Assembly: GCF_022479115.1 (NCBI RefSeq)
Contig: NZ_CP092497.1
Span: 2,108,001-2,172,000, forward strand
DNA: 64,000 bases
Reading direction: 5' to 3'
Source: Amycolatopsis sp. EV170708-02-1
GTDB lineage: Bacteria; Actinomycetota; Actinomycetes; Mycobacteriales; Pseudonocardiaceae
In this document: piece after piece, positions 53,801-63,915 of the stretch
Layout: each line of letters opens with the position of its first letter
Numbering within the stretch: the first letter of the stretch is position 1
Made by a program: the position numbers and the translations under genes
Notes under the pieces: generated by a model
Told to the model about the DNA's origin: nothing
The model's input: only the letters and a program-made list of their open reading frames with translations
Database searches by the model: none

Positions 53801-56800
53801 GTCACGGCCGGAGACCGTGCTCCCGAACAGCACGTCGTCCCGGCCGGTCAGCCCGCCGAGCAGGAGGCCCCAGGCGCCGTGCAGGACGGTGCCGAGGGTG
53901 AGCCCGTACTCGCGTGCCATCGCGGACAACGCCGTCGTCGCCTGTTCGCCGAGGCTCAAGTGCAGCCGCGAGGGCCGTCTCGCCACGCCGGCCCGTTCGT
54001 CGATCAGCCGGGTGGGTTCGTCCACTCCGGACAGTGCTGCCCGCCAGGCCTCGCGTGAGCCCTCGTGATCGCGCGACGCGAGCCGCCGCAGGTGATCGGC
54101 GCGCGTCGCCGGTTCCGGAAGTACGGGTGCTCCCCCGTATGCCGCCAGCAGTTCACGGAGCAGCACCACGACCGACCAGCCGTCGGCGATGATGTGATGG
54201 AACGTGAGCGCCAGCTTGGCGCGATCCCGACCGAGCCGGGTCAAGGTCGCCCGCAGCAGCGGCGGCCGGGCGAAATCGAACCGGCGCGCGCGATCGGCTT
54301 CGAAGGCCGCCTCGGCGTCTTCGGAAGCGACTTCGCGCCAAGGAAGCTCGGCGTGCCGCGCCACCGTCTGGACGACCCGGCCGCCGTCGAGCTGCCGGAA
54401 ACCGGACCGCAACGACGAATACCGGTCCAGTAGCGCCTGCACCGAACGGCGCAACGCCTCGGGGTCGACGTCGCCTTCGAGGTCCAGGACCTCCTGGACC
54501 GTGTAGATGTCGGCTGCCGAGCCGCCTTCGAACTCCGCGTGGAAGAAGAACCCTTCCTGCAACGGCGTCACGGGCAGGACGTCGGCGTACTCGGCGAGCG
54601 ACGCATGTTCGGCGTCGGTCAGCTCCAGCAGTGGCCGCCCGTCCACAGTGGACTCGGTGCGCACTGCTTCCGCGCAGACGGCCAGGGCTTCGGGCGTCCG
54701 GTGCTGGAACACCTGGCGCGGGGTGATGGCGAGACCGTGTTCCGCCGCGCCCAGCACGAGCCGGATCGAGAGGATGCTGTCGCCGCCGAGGGAGAAGAAG
54801 TCGTCGTCCGCACCGAACGTGGCCAGGCCGAGGACCCGGGCGGCGACGTCGCACAGGATCCGTTCCCGTTCGGTGCCCGGCGCGCGACCGGTGGCGGCGG
54901 CGCCGAAATCGGGCAGGGGCAGCGCGGTGCGGTCCAGTTTGCCGTTCGGCATGATCGGCAGCCGGTCGAGTTCCACGAAGGCCGACGGCACCATGTAATG
55001 CGGCAACGCCGATTCCGCGTGGGCGCGCAGTTCCTTCGGCAGCGACGGTGATCCGCCGGCGCTCGGGACGACGTACGCCACCAGGCGCCGGTCCCCCGGC
55101 TTGACCTCGCGCGGCACGACGGCGATCCGCTCAACCCCGGCGTACGCGGCGAGAGCGGATTCGACCTCCCCGGGTTCGATCCGGAAGCCGCGGATCTTGA
55201 CCTGGTGATCGGTGCGGCCGAGGAAGTCGAGGTTCCCGTCCGCGCGCCACCGCACCCGGTCGCCGGTGCGGTACATCCGCGCGCCACCACCGGCGAACGG
55301 GTCGGCGACGAAACGCTCCGCCGACAGCCCCGGTCGTCCCGCGTAGCCCCGGGCGAGACCGCGACCGCCGACGTACAGCTCCCCTTCGACGCCGACCGGG
55401 ACCGGCCGCAGCGCGGTGTCCAGGACATAGCAGCGGGTGTTCGGATCCGGGACGCCGATCGGGATCGGCCCGCTCCAGCCGGGCTCGGCCGCCCACAGCG
55501 TCGAGTTCACCGTCGCCTCGGTCAGCCCGTACGCGGCGACGACCTTCAGGTCTTCGGCCCAGCGCGCGATCAGTTCCGGCGGGACGGTTTCGGTGCCGAC
55601 GATCAGCACCGCGCCCTTCGGCAGTTCGCAGTCCGCCGGGAGCGCCGCGACCAGCGACGGCGGCAGGATCATATGCGTCGCCGCGTTGGCGGCGATGTAG
55701 CCGGTCAGCTCGACGCCCGCGACGCGGCGGTGCGACGGGACCACGATCAGCGTCCCGCCGACGCACAGCGACATGACCAGATCCCAGACCGTCACGTCGA
55801 ACCCGGTGGAGGCGAACTGCACCACCCGGCTGTCCTCGCCGATGCCGATCCGTTCGGTCGCCGTGCTGATCAGGCTGCCGATCCCATCGTGGGACAGGAC
55901 AACACCCTTCGGCTTCCCCGTCGAGCCCGAGGTGTAGATGACATACGCGGCCTGACTCAGCGCGATCCCGCTCACGTCCACAGTGGACGGATCGAGCTCC
56001 GCGAGTTCGGCGGCGATCGCAGGGTCGTCGAGCAGGATCCGTTCGACGTCCACCCCGGACGGCAGCTGCGCCGACTCCTCCACAGTGGACACCACGATCC
56101 CCGCACCCGCGTGCGCGAGCATGTACGCGAGGCGGTCCTCGGGGTGGTCCAGGTCGAGCGGGAGATACGCGGCCCCGGCCTTCATGACGCCGAGCAGGGC
56201 GACCACGAGCTCGGCCGAACGCGGCATCGCCACGCCGACCACGTCCTCGTCACCGACCCCGCGTCGCCGCAGCAGCCGCGCGAGCCGGTTGGCCGCCGCG
56301 TCGACCTCGGCGTAGGTCATCCGGACGTCTTCGCAGACGACGGCCTCGGCGTCCGGCTTCCGTGCCACGACCCTGGCGAACGCCTCGGGCCAGGACACCT
56401 CGGGCGACTCCGCGACGGCGGTCCCGAGTTCCAGGACCCGGGCCCGTTCCTCCGCCGAAAGCAGGTCGATGGCGGCCAGCGGCAGGTCCGGGCCCTCCAG
56501 CAGGGCGTCCAGGACGGCGGCGAACCGGCGGCGATGGTCGGCGAGTTCGTCGTCGGAAGAGACTGCCTCGTCGGCGTCGAAGTCGAAGCGGAGGCCCCTG
56601 CCTTCACCGGCGTCGTACACGGCGATGGCGACGTCGCTGATCGGCCCGAGTTCGAGGTTGCGCACCGCCGCGCTCGCGTCGCCGAACGCGAGTTCGCCGT
56701 CCACGGCCATGTAGTTCACGCTCAGCCCGACGAGTTCGTGCACCCCGCCGCTCGCGCCGAGTTCGCGGGCCAGGTCCTCCCCGCGGTACCGGCTGTGCTC

Positions 56801-57757
56801 CAGCATCGCGGAGACCTTCTCCGCGACCTGGGCGACGAGCCGCGACGGCGTCGTCTCGGGCCGAACGGTCAGCCGCAGCGGCAGGACGTTGGAGACCATG
56901 CCCGGCTGCTCACGCAGCGCGCGAGTGGTGCGAGCGGTGACCGGCAGGCCGAGGACGAGGTCTTCGGCACCGGTCACGCGGTGGGCGTACGCCGCCACGG
57001 CGGCGATCGCGACCCGGGACAGCCTCGTCCCCGCGTCCAGCGCGAACTTCCGCAGACGGCCGGCCTCCGCCGCGGGCAGTTCCAACGAATGCCGCCGGAG
57101 CCGGACCCGGCCCGCCGACGCGCGGCCGAGCAGCCGCACCGGATTCGGCCTGCCCGCCAGTTCTCCGAGCCAGTAGCCGCGATCGGCTTCGCCGTCGTAC
57201 CCGGACTCGGCCAAGCCCGCGAGCGGCCAGGAAACCTCCTCGGCGGTACCCGAATAGAGGGCCGCCGCGCGGCGGGTCAGGACGGCCTGCCCGTGCGCGT
57301 CCATCACGAGGTGGTGGTAGCGCTGGAACCAGCGGACCCGGTCGACGGCCAGGATCAGCAGCGTATGCGCGGTGAGCGGCCCCCTGGCGGGGTCGGTCAC
57401 GACGGCGAGTTCGGCCCGCGTCCACTCGTCGGCGGCCCGCTCGGGATCCGGCTCACCGCTGAAGTCGAGAACGGTGATCTCCCCGGGGGCGACCGGGCGC
57501 TGGACCGGCGTGTCGCCGTCCAGCTCCACCGTGACGTGCAGGCATTCCGCCTCCGCGACCGCCCGCCGAACGGCGCCACCCAGCCGGGTGATGTCGACCT
57601 CGCCGCGAAGCTCCACGACCCAGCCGATCGTGTACACCGGATCGGCCGGGTCGAGCTGCTGGGCGAGCCAGATCCCCTGCTGTGCCGGGGTCAGGGGAAA
57701 GCCGCGGTTCATCGGGTTGCCTCCACCGTTCAGAAAGCGCTTGGGATCGTCCGGGCC

Positions 57758-59101
57758 TCAGGCGGGCCCGGACCCGCTCACCGCGTACTCGGGCCGGGAC
57801 GCGTCGGCGGCCCGCCGGTCCACAATGGACTGGAGGATCTCGCCGACCCGGACGGCGGTGTTGGACAGCAGCGAAGACGTGATGCCGTGCGTGTGCTCGG
57901 TGCCGCCCTGCAGATAGATCCCGCCGTCGAGCGGCGGTTCGGTGACGATCCGGTAGTCGCGTTCGACGCGGAGCCTGCCCTCGTCGTCGCGCGCGCAGGT
58001 GGAGGCGAGCTCGCCGAGCAACGGCGTCGGGTCCGCCGGGCTGTACCCGGTGGCGTACACGACGAAATCGGCGTCGAGCCTGGTCCGCTCGCCGGTCTCC
58101 AGCGCCTCGACGGTGACCCGCACTTCGGAGCCGGTGTCGGTGACCTCGGTGGGCCGGGAGACGTTGATCAGCTTCAGCCGCTCGATCCCCTGCACCTTCT
58201 CGCGGTAGACGCGCCGGTACAGCTCGTCGATGAGCTCGATGTCCACGGCCGAATAGTTGGTCGCGCCGTGGTAGCGCATCAGGCGGTCCTTGACCTCCGC
58301 TGGCGCCTCGTAGAACCGGCCGACCGCTTCGGGGTCGAAGATCCGGTTGGCGAAGGCGCTGTCATCGGCCGGGCTGTAGCCGTAGCGCGCGAACACCGCG
58401 CACACCTCGGCCCGGGGGAAGCGGTCGTGCAGCAGCGCGCTGACCTCCGCCGCGCTCTGGCCGGCGCCGACGACGACGAACCGGCGCGGTTCCTCGGCGG
58501 CCATGCCTTCCAGCCGGTGCAGGAGTTCGCTGTTGTGCCAGATGCGTGTGCCCGGCGTCACACCTTCGGGGAGATTCGGCCGCAGCCCGGTGCCCATCAC
58601 CAGATTGCGGGCGCGCAGGTTCACGAGTTCGCCGTCGGTGCGGGCGTGCACGTCGAAGAACACGATCTCCTCGCCGTCGAACACCGGCGTGACGGAAAGC
58701 ACTTCCGTGCCATAGGAAACCAGGTCGTCGACCTTCTCCGCCGCCCATTCGAAGTAGTCGTGGAACTCGATCCGCAACGGGAACAGGTTCTTGTGGTTGA
58801 TGAAATCGACCAATCGGTCCTTGCTGTGCAAATACGACAGGAAGCTGAACGAACTGGTCGGGTTCCGCATCGTCGCGAGGTCCTTGAGGAAGGACACCTG
58901 CATGGTCGCGTTGTCGATCAACATCCCGCGGTGCCAGCCGAAACGCACCTGGCGCTCGAGGAAGTGGGCCGTGACGGTCTCCGCCCCGGGCGCGGCGTTG
59001 TGCTCGGTGACGGCGATGGCGAGCGCGAGGTTCGAGGGACCGAACCCGACCCCGACCACGTCGTAGACCGGAACCCGTTCACCGACCACTGCTCGTGCCA
59101 T
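57758..59101 (-). CDS. L-ornithine N5-monooxygenase
   Basis: 447 residues, the usual size for SidA/PvdA-type N-hydroxylases. VVGVGFGPSNLALAIAV is the FAD motif near the N-terminus; FLKDLATMRNPTSSFSFLSYL and the HDYFEW segment are family-typical; VVVGAGQSAAEV is the NADPH motif; VYATGYSP is the C-terminal ATGY motif. It hydroxylates the side-chain nitrogen of ornithine, the first step to all three hydroxyornithine residues of the siderophore. The ATG at 59101 follows AAGGGG. First gene of the operon with the NRPS and mbtH, from the iron-box promoter at 59165. Confidence 0.95.
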   Translation of the reverse strand: MARAVVGERVPVYDVVGVGFGPSNLALAIAVTEHNAAPGAETVTAHFLERQVRFGWHRGMLIDNATMQVSFLKDLATMRNPTSSFSFLSYLHSKDRLVDFINHKNLFPLRIEFHDYFEWAAEKVDDLVSYGTEVLSVTPVFDGEEIVFFDVHARTDGELVNLRARNLVMGTGLRPNLPEGVTPGTRIWHNSELLHRLEGMAAEEPRRFVVVGAGQSAAEVSALLHDRFPRAEVCAVFARYGYSPADDSAFANRIFDPEAVGRFYEAPAEVKDRLMRYHGATNYSAVDIELIDELYRRVYREKVQGIERLKLINVSRPTEVTDTGSEVRVTVEALETGERTRLDADFVVYATGYSPADPTPLLGELASTCARDDEGRLRVERDYRIVTEPPLDGGIYLQGGTEHTHGITSSLLSNTAVRVGEILQSIVDRRAADASRPEYAVSGSGPA

Positions 59102-59164
59102 CTTGAACCCCTTGCGCGGCTCAGCCGCATCTCGGTACTTCGCAACAAAGACCAGGGAACCCTA

Positions 59165-59190
59165 ACCTAAGTTAGGTGAGGCTCAACTAG
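59165..59190. promoter_or_regulatory. iron-box region of the bidirectional siderophore promoter
   Basis: ACCTAAGTTAGGT (59165-59177) is a perfect 13-base palindrome, and TTAGGTGAGGCTCAACTAG (59172-59190) matches about 15 of 19 positions of the IdeR/DmdR box. It lies between the hydroxylase (minus strand) and the formyltransferase (plus strand), so it can control both arms of siderophore synthesis. Confidence 0.83.
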
Positions 59191-59238
59191 TACTTTCAGT
59201 GGTGATGTTCATCCCTCGACCAGGAGGAGGCCGGTCCC

Positions 59239-60186
59239 ATGCGGGTCGCCATGTTCGGATACCAGACCTGGGGACACCGCACCCTGCGGGCGTTGATCGA
59301 CGCGGGCCACGATGTCGCCCTCGTCGTCACCCACCCGAAGAGTGACCACGCCTACGAGAAGATCTGGTCCGACTCCGTCGCGGACCTCGCCGAGGAGAAC
59401 GGGATCCGCGCGCTGCTGCGGCAGCGTCCCGACGACGCGGAACTGCTGGCGGAGCTGAAGGAAGCCGATCTCGACCTGATCGTCGCCAACAACTGGCGCA
59501 CCTGGCTGCCGCCCGAGATCTTCGAGATGCCGCGGTACGGCACGCTCAACGTCCACGACTCGCTGCTGCCCGCCTACGCCGGCTTCTCGCCGCTGATCTG
59601 GGCGCTCATCAACGGCGAGAAGGAGGTCGGCCTCACCGCCCACATGATGGACGCCGACCTCGACGCGGGCGACATCGTGCTGCAGCGTTCCGTCCCGGTC
59701 GGACCGAAGGACACGACGACCGATCTGTTCCACCGGACGGTCGACCTCATCGCGCCGATCACCACCGAAGCCATCGAGCTGATCGCGAAGGGGAACTTCA
59801 CCCCGGTCAAACAGGACAGGTCCAAGGCGAGCTTCTTCCACAAGCGGGCGCTCGAAGACAGCCTCATCGACTGGACCTGGCCCGCGGACGAGATCGAGCG
59901 GCTGGTGCGCGCCCAGTCCGACCCGTACCCCAACGCCTTCACCTACCACCGCGGCAAGCAGCTGCGCGTGATCCGCTCTTCGGTGTCGGTGGGCCAGTAC
60001 GGCGGCACCCCCGGCCGGATCTTCATCCGTGAGGGTGAAGGCGTCGTGATCGTCGCCGGCCCCGAGTCGCGCCGCGGCCGGTCGCACGGGCTCGTCATCG
60101 AGCGGGTGCGGACCGAGGACGGCACCGAACTGGCCGCGACCGACTACTTCCGGACCATGGGCGGATACCTCACCACCCGCCCCTGA
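59239..60186 (+). CDS. N5-hydroxyornithine formyltransferase
   Basis: 315 residues, with GGAGGAGG 8 bases upstream. It has the methionyl-tRNA formyltransferase fold and catalytic triad: N104 and H106 in LNVHDSLLPAYAGFSP, and D142 in DADLDAGDI. The C-terminal OB-like domain begins near IDWTWPADEIERLVRAQSDPYPNAF. Relatives in coelichelin and exochelin-type clusters transfer formyl from N10-formyltetrahydrofolate to N5-hydroxyornithine, giving the formyl-hydroxamate. It is divergent from the ornithine hydroxylase across an iron box, so it belongs to the same pathway and indicates at least one formylated residue in the product. It is too far from the housekeeping def/fmt context to be the Met-tRNA enzyme. 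Confidence 0.92.
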   Translation: MRVAMFGYQTWGHRTLRALIDAGHDVALVVTHPKSDHAYEKIWSDSVADLAEENGIRALLRQRPDDAELLAELKEADLDLIVANNWRTWLPPEIFEMPRYGTLNVHDSLLPAYAGFSPLIWALINGEKEVGLTAHMMDADLDAGDIVLQRSVPVGPKDTTTDLFHRTVDLIAPITTEAIELIAKGNFTPVKQDRSKASFFHKRALEDSLIDWTWPADEIERLVRAQSDPYPNAFTYHRGKQLRVIRSSVSVGQYGGTPGRIFIREGEGVVIVAGPESRRGRSHGLVIERVRTEDGTELAATDYFRTMGGYLTTRP

Positions 60187-60286
60187 CCTGCGGTTTCCTC
60201 GGTCCCGCGAAAAAGTCATCGCGGGACCGATGAGTTCCGGCGAAGGGCGCCGTTACATCGGGTAAGAACACTCGATGGGAGGCGCC

Positions 60287-61252
60287 ATGACCGACACGAT
60301 CGCCGCGGCGAAGGCGGGAGACGAAACCGCCTTCGCCGCGCTCACCGGCGGCCACCGGCGGGAACTGCACGTCCACTGCTACCGGATGCTCGGCTCGTTC
60401 GACGAGGCGGAGGACGCCGTCCAGGAGGCGCTGCTCAACGCGTGGCGCGGGCTGGGCACCTTCGACGGTGGCAACTTCCGCGCGTGGCTGTACCGGATCG
60501 CCACCAACGCCTGCCTCGACGCGCTCCGCAAGAAGGATCGACGGGTGCCGTCGGCCCGCTCGTTCGCCGAAGTCCCTTGGATCCAGCCGTATCCGGACCG
60601 CCTGCTGGACGAGATCGCGCCGTCGGAGGCCGAACCGCACGCGCTCGCCGTCGCCAGGGAGACCATCGAGCTCGCCTTCCTCGCGGCCCTGCAGATGCTG
60701 CCGCCGCGGCAACGCGCGGTGCTGATCCTGCGCGACGTGCTGGGCTGGCAGGCCGCCGAAACCGCGGAACTGCTCGACCTCTCGGTCCCCGCCGCGAACA
60801 GCGCCCTGCAACGGGGCCGCGCGACCCTGCGCGAACGTCTCCCCCAGCAGCGCGGCGAATGGTCGGTCCCGGCTCCCTCCGAAGAGGAACGCGCACTGGT
60901 CCGGCGGCTCGTCGAAGCCCACGACAACGGCGATTTCGGCACTTTGAGCAGTTTGGTCCGCGACGACGTCCGCGTCACCATGCCGCCGGAGCCCCACTGC
61001 CACCTCGGTCTCGAAAACCTCGCCCGGCTCGGCCGGATCGCCGAGGAGATGGGCGAATGGCGTGCCGTCGCGGTCGACGCCAACCGCATGCCCGCCTTCG
61101 CCTCGTACCTGCGGCGCCCGGGCGACACCGTCTTCCGTGCCTTCAAGCTCGACGTCGTTCGTCTCGTCGGCGGCAAGGCCGCGGAGTTCACCACGTTCGA
61201 CAGCCACCTGTTCCCGGCCTTCGGCCTGGACACCGTCCTGGAGGGACAGTAA
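60287..61252 (+). CDS. ECF sigma factor with SnoaL-like C-terminal domain
   Basis: 321 residues from ATG 60287, with GGGAGG 4 bases upstream; an earlier ATG at 60275 lacks one. Region 2: HVHCYRMLGSFDEAEDAVQEALLNAWRG with FRAWLYRIATNACLDALR; region 4: LQMLPPRQRAVLILRDVLGWQAAETAELLDLSVPAANSALQRGRATLRE. Residues about 200-321 form an NTF2/SnoaL-like domain (EEERALVRRLVEAHDNGDF...) that in this ECF class takes over the anti-sigma role; no anti-sigma gene is present. The stop overlaps the next gene's start (TAATG). Targets unknown; it is not clearly tied to the siderophore genes. Confidence 0.93.
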   Translation: MTDTIAAAKAGDETAFAALTGGHRRELHVHCYRMLGSFDEAEDAVQEALLNAWRGLGTFDGGNFRAWLYRIATNACLDALRKKDRRVPSARSFAEVPWIQPYPDRLLDEIAPSEAEPHALAVARETIELAFLAALQMLPPRQRAVLILRDVLGWQAAETAELLDLSVPAANSALQRGRATLRERLPQQRGEWSVPAPSEEERALVRRLVEAHDNGDFGTLSSLVRDDVRVTMPPEPHCHLGLENLARLGRIAEEMGEWRAVAVDANRMPAFASYLRRPGDTVFRAFKLDVVRLVGGKAAEFTTFDSHLFPAFGLDTVLEGQ

Positions 61253-61689
61253 TGCCGGAGAAGATGACCGACGACCAGCGCCGCGCCTTCCTCGCCGAAG
61301 GCACCCGCACCGCCGTCTTCGCGACGGTCCGCCCGGACGGCAGGCCGCACGCGGTGCCGGTCTGGTTCGCCCTCGACGGGGACGACATCCTGGTCAACCT
61401 GGGCGCGGACACCGTCAAAGGCAAGGCGCTCAAGGAGAATCCGCGGGTTTCGGTGGTTGCCGACGACCCGCTCCCGCCGTACTCGTTCGTCAGTGTCGAG
61501 GGTGTCGCGGAGATCGTTTCGGATCCGGACGGGGTCCGTCTCGGCTCGGAACCGATCGCGCGGCGGTACCTCGGCGACGCCGGGCAGGAGGCCGTCGACG
61601 GGTGGCTGGCGTACGCGACGTCGCCGGGGAAGGTGATCGTGCGGGTGCGGCCGGAGCATTTCGTGGCGATCGCGAAGGTCGGCGGCTGA
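61252..61689 (+). CDS. PPOX-class F420/flavin-binding protein
   Basis: 145 residues of the split-barrel FMN/F420-binding fold: TRTAVFATVRPDGRPHAVPVWFALDGDDILVNLG, then KGKALKENPRVSVVADD and the C-terminal GKVIVRVRPEHFVAI. Members of this group use F420 or FMN to reduce varied substrates (including biliverdin-like ones); the substrate here is unknown. It is coupled to the sigma factor gene by a TAATG overlap. Confidence 0.88.
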   Translation: MPEKMTDDQRRAFLAEGTRTAVFATVRPDGRPHAVPVWFALDGDDILVNLGADTVKGKALKENPRVSVVADDPLPPYSFVSVEGVAEIVSDPDGVRLGSEPIARRYLGDAGQEAVDGWLAYATSPGKVIVRVRPEHFVAIAKVGG

Positions 61690-61696
61690 CCGCTTC

Positions 61697-61750
61697 GGGC
61701 CTCGTGAGTGTTCAGGACGGTTAGAACCGTCCCTGCCACTCACGAGGCCC
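61697..61750. repeat. intergenic hairpin repeat, full copy
   Basis: Arms 61697-61722 and 61725-61750 (26 bases each) around AG. Outer part GGGCCTCGTGAGTG, inner part AGGACGGTT; two or three mismatches in the middle where TTC faces CTGCC. It follows the PPOX gene by 7 bases and precedes the alpha-galactosidase. Same family as 6645 and 17625. Confidence 0.82.
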
Positions 61751-61809
61751 GATGTACCGCCGAGCGGGAGCCACTGGCCGCCGCCGCCGTTCGGCGCCAG
61801 GATGTGCTC

Positions 61810-63915
61810 GTGGCCGAGATCGTTTTCGAAGACAGCACCCGTTCCTGGCTCATCCGCACGCCGGCCACGAGCTACGCGCTCAGGCTGGCCGAGGACGACG
61901 CGCCCTCCCACGTCTACTGGGGCCCGGCACTCACCGCCGGCCAGCTCGCCGACGTCCTCAGCCGGACCGAGGAACGCTGGGACTCCTTCAACGATCCCAA
62001 CGAGGGTCTGGACGAACTCGCCGCCGACGGCGGCACCCGCTACTGGACCCCCGCCCTCCAGGTCCGGTTCGCCGACGGGACCCGCGCCCTCGAGTGGCGG
62101 TACCTCGGCCACGACATCGACGACGATCAGCTGCGCGTCCATTTCCGCGATCGCCACTACCCGCTGCGGATCACGCTCGGCTACCGTGTCCCGGCGGGCA
62201 CCGACGTCATCGAGCGCTGGACCGAACTCGCCCACGACGGCACGGACGGCCCGATCGAGATCATCCGCGCAGACTCGGCGACCTGGGTCGCACCGATCAG
62301 GCCGGACTACCGGATCAGCCACGTCACCGGCGGCTGGGCCGCCGAGAGCCGGCTGCTCCGCGAGCCCGTCCCCCACGGCGAGACCACGTTCGGCAGCAGG
62401 CGCGGCATCACCAGCCATCACGCCAACCCGTGGGTGATGCTCGACGACGGCGAAGCCACCGAGCGGCACGGCGAGGTCTACAGCGCCGCGCTCGCGTGGA
62501 GCGGTTCGTGGCGGATCACCACCACCCGCTCCTCCACCGGACGGCTCACCGTCACCGGCGGCTCCGGCCAGGACGGCGTCGTCCCCCGGCTCGCACCCGG
62601 CGACACGCTCATCACCCCGGTCTTCGCCGGGTTGTACACCGACGGCGGATTCGGTGCCGCGAGCCGCGCCTGGCACGCGTACACGCTCGGCCATGTCCTG
62701 CCGTATCCCGGCGAGCTCCGGCCGGTGCTCTACAACTCCTGGGAGGCGACGGGTTTCGACGTCACCGAGGCCGGGCAACGCGCGCTGGCGGAGAAGGCCG
62801 CGGCGCTCGGCGTGGAACTGTTCGTGATGGACGACGGCTGGTTCGGCGCCCGCAGCGGTGATCACGCGGGCCTCGGCGACTGGCAGGTGAACCGCGACAA
62901 GTTCCCCGACGGTCTCGAACCGCTCGTCCGCGAAGTGCACCGGCTCGGCATGAAGTTCGGGCTCTGGGTCGAACCCGAAATGGTCAACCCAGACAGCGAT
63001 CTGTACCGCGCCCACCCGGACTGGGTCCTGCACCATCCACATCGGACACGTTCGGAACTGCGACGCCAGCTGGTGCTCAATTTCGCCAGGCCGGATGTCG
63101 CCGAATGGGCGTTCGGCACGCTCGACGCCCTCGTCGGCGAGCACGGGATCGACTTCCTGAAATGGGACATGAACCGGCCCTTCAGCGAAGCGGGCTGGCC
63201 GGACGGCAGCGATCCGGACACGCTGTGGGTGGAGCACACCCGCTCGGTCTACGCGATCATGGACCGCCTGCGCGACCGCCATCCCGGGCTGCGGATCGAG
63301 GCGTGCAGCGGCGGTGGCGGGCGGATCGACCTCGGGGTCATGGCCAGGACCGATCAGGTCTGGACCTCCGACAACACCGACGCGCTCGACAGGCTCGTCA
63401 TCCAGCACGGCTACGGCCAGGTGTACCCGGCGCGCGCGATGTCCGCGTGGGTCACCGACGACCCCAACTTCGTCACCCGGCGGTCCACTCCCCTGCGGTT
63501 CCGGTTCCACGTCGCGATGGCGGGCGTGCTCGGCATCGGCGGCGACATCGTGAAGTGGCCGGAGGAGGATCTGACCTACGCGCGCGAACAGATCGCGCTG
63601 TACAAGGACATCCGGCCGGTCGTCCAGCACGGCAGGCTCCACCGTCTCGTGCCGCCGGCCACCGACGGTGTCTCCGCGCTGCAGTACGTGGCGGCCGACG
63701 GTGGACGCGCGGTGGTGTTCGTGTTCCGGCAAGCGGCACATTTCCACACTCCCGAACGACCCCTCCGGCTCGACGGTCTCGACCCCGCCGCCCGCTACCG
63801 CGACGAGGACACCGGAAAGGTGTGGCACGGCGCCTCGCTCCTGGCACACGGCCTGTTCCCCGGCCTTCCGGACGGCGATTTCGCGAGCGCGGTGATCCGG
63901 TTGACGAAGGTCTAA
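61810..63915 (+). CDS. GH36 alpha-galactosidase
   Basis: 701 residues from GTG 61810, with AGGA 7 bases upstream; the frame is open to 61708 but this runs through the hairpin repeat. The N-terminal beta-sandwich is followed by the catalytic barrel: YNSWEATGFDVTE, FVMDDGWFGAR, KFGLWVEPEMVNPDSDLY, FLKWDMNRPF with nucleophile aspartate about 453, and IEACSGGGGRIDLG then TSDNTDALDRL with acid/base aspartate about 521. It removes terminal alpha-galactose from oligosaccharides such as raffinose or melibiose. No signal peptide, so intracellular. No sugar transporter or regulator is visible before the window ends. Confidence 0.94.
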   Translation: MAEIVFEDSTRSWLIRTPATSYALRLAEDDAPSHVYWGPALTAGQLADVLSRTEERWDSFNDPNEGLDELAADGGTRYWTPALQVRFADGTRALEWRYLGHDIDDDQLRVHFRDRHYPLRITLGYRVPAGTDVIERWTELAHDGTDGPIEIIRADSATWVAPIRPDYRISHVTGGWAAESRLLREPVPHGETTFGSRRGITSHHANPWVMLDDGEATERHGEVYSAALAWSGSWRITTTRSSTGRLTVTGGSGQDGVVPRLAPGDTLITPVFAGLYTDGGFGAASRAWHAYTLGHVLPYPGELRPVLYNSWEATGFDVTEAGQRALAEKAAALGVELFVMDDGWFGARSGDHAGLGDWQVNRDKFPDGLEPLVREVHRLGMKFGLWVEPEMVNPDSDLYRAHPDWVLHHPHRTRSELRRQLVLNFARPDVAEWAFGTLDALVGEHGIDFLKWDMNRPFSEAGWPDGSDPDTLWVEHTRSVYAIMDRLRDRHPGLRIEACSGGGGRIDLGVMARTDQVWTSDNTDALDRLVIQHGYGQVYPARAMSAWVTDDPNFVTRRSTPLRFRFHVAMAGVLGIGGDIVKWPEEDLTYAREQIALYKDIRPVVQHGRLHRLVPPATDGVSALQYVAADGGRAVVFVFRQAAHFHTPERPLRLDGLDPAARYRDEDTGKVWHGASLLAHGLFPGLPDGDFASAVIRLTKV

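Noticed and set aside
55205..59170. Long open frame of 1,321 codons on the plus strand antisense to the NRPS and hydroxylase
   Set aside because: Arg/Asp/Gly/Pro-biased composition without domain motifs; it mirrors GC-rich third positions of the genes on the other strand, which have clear motifs.
59239..60186. Housekeeping methionyl-tRNA formyltransferase
   Set aside because: The catalytic triad is shared, but the gene is divergent from the ornithine hydroxylase over an iron box and no def or sun gene is adjacent; a siderophore formyltransferase fits better.
60379..63849. Minus-strand open frame of 1,156 codons opposite the sigma factor, PPOX and alpha-galactosidase genes
   Set aside because: It spans three well-supported genes and carries no recognisable domain; a codon-bias shadow.
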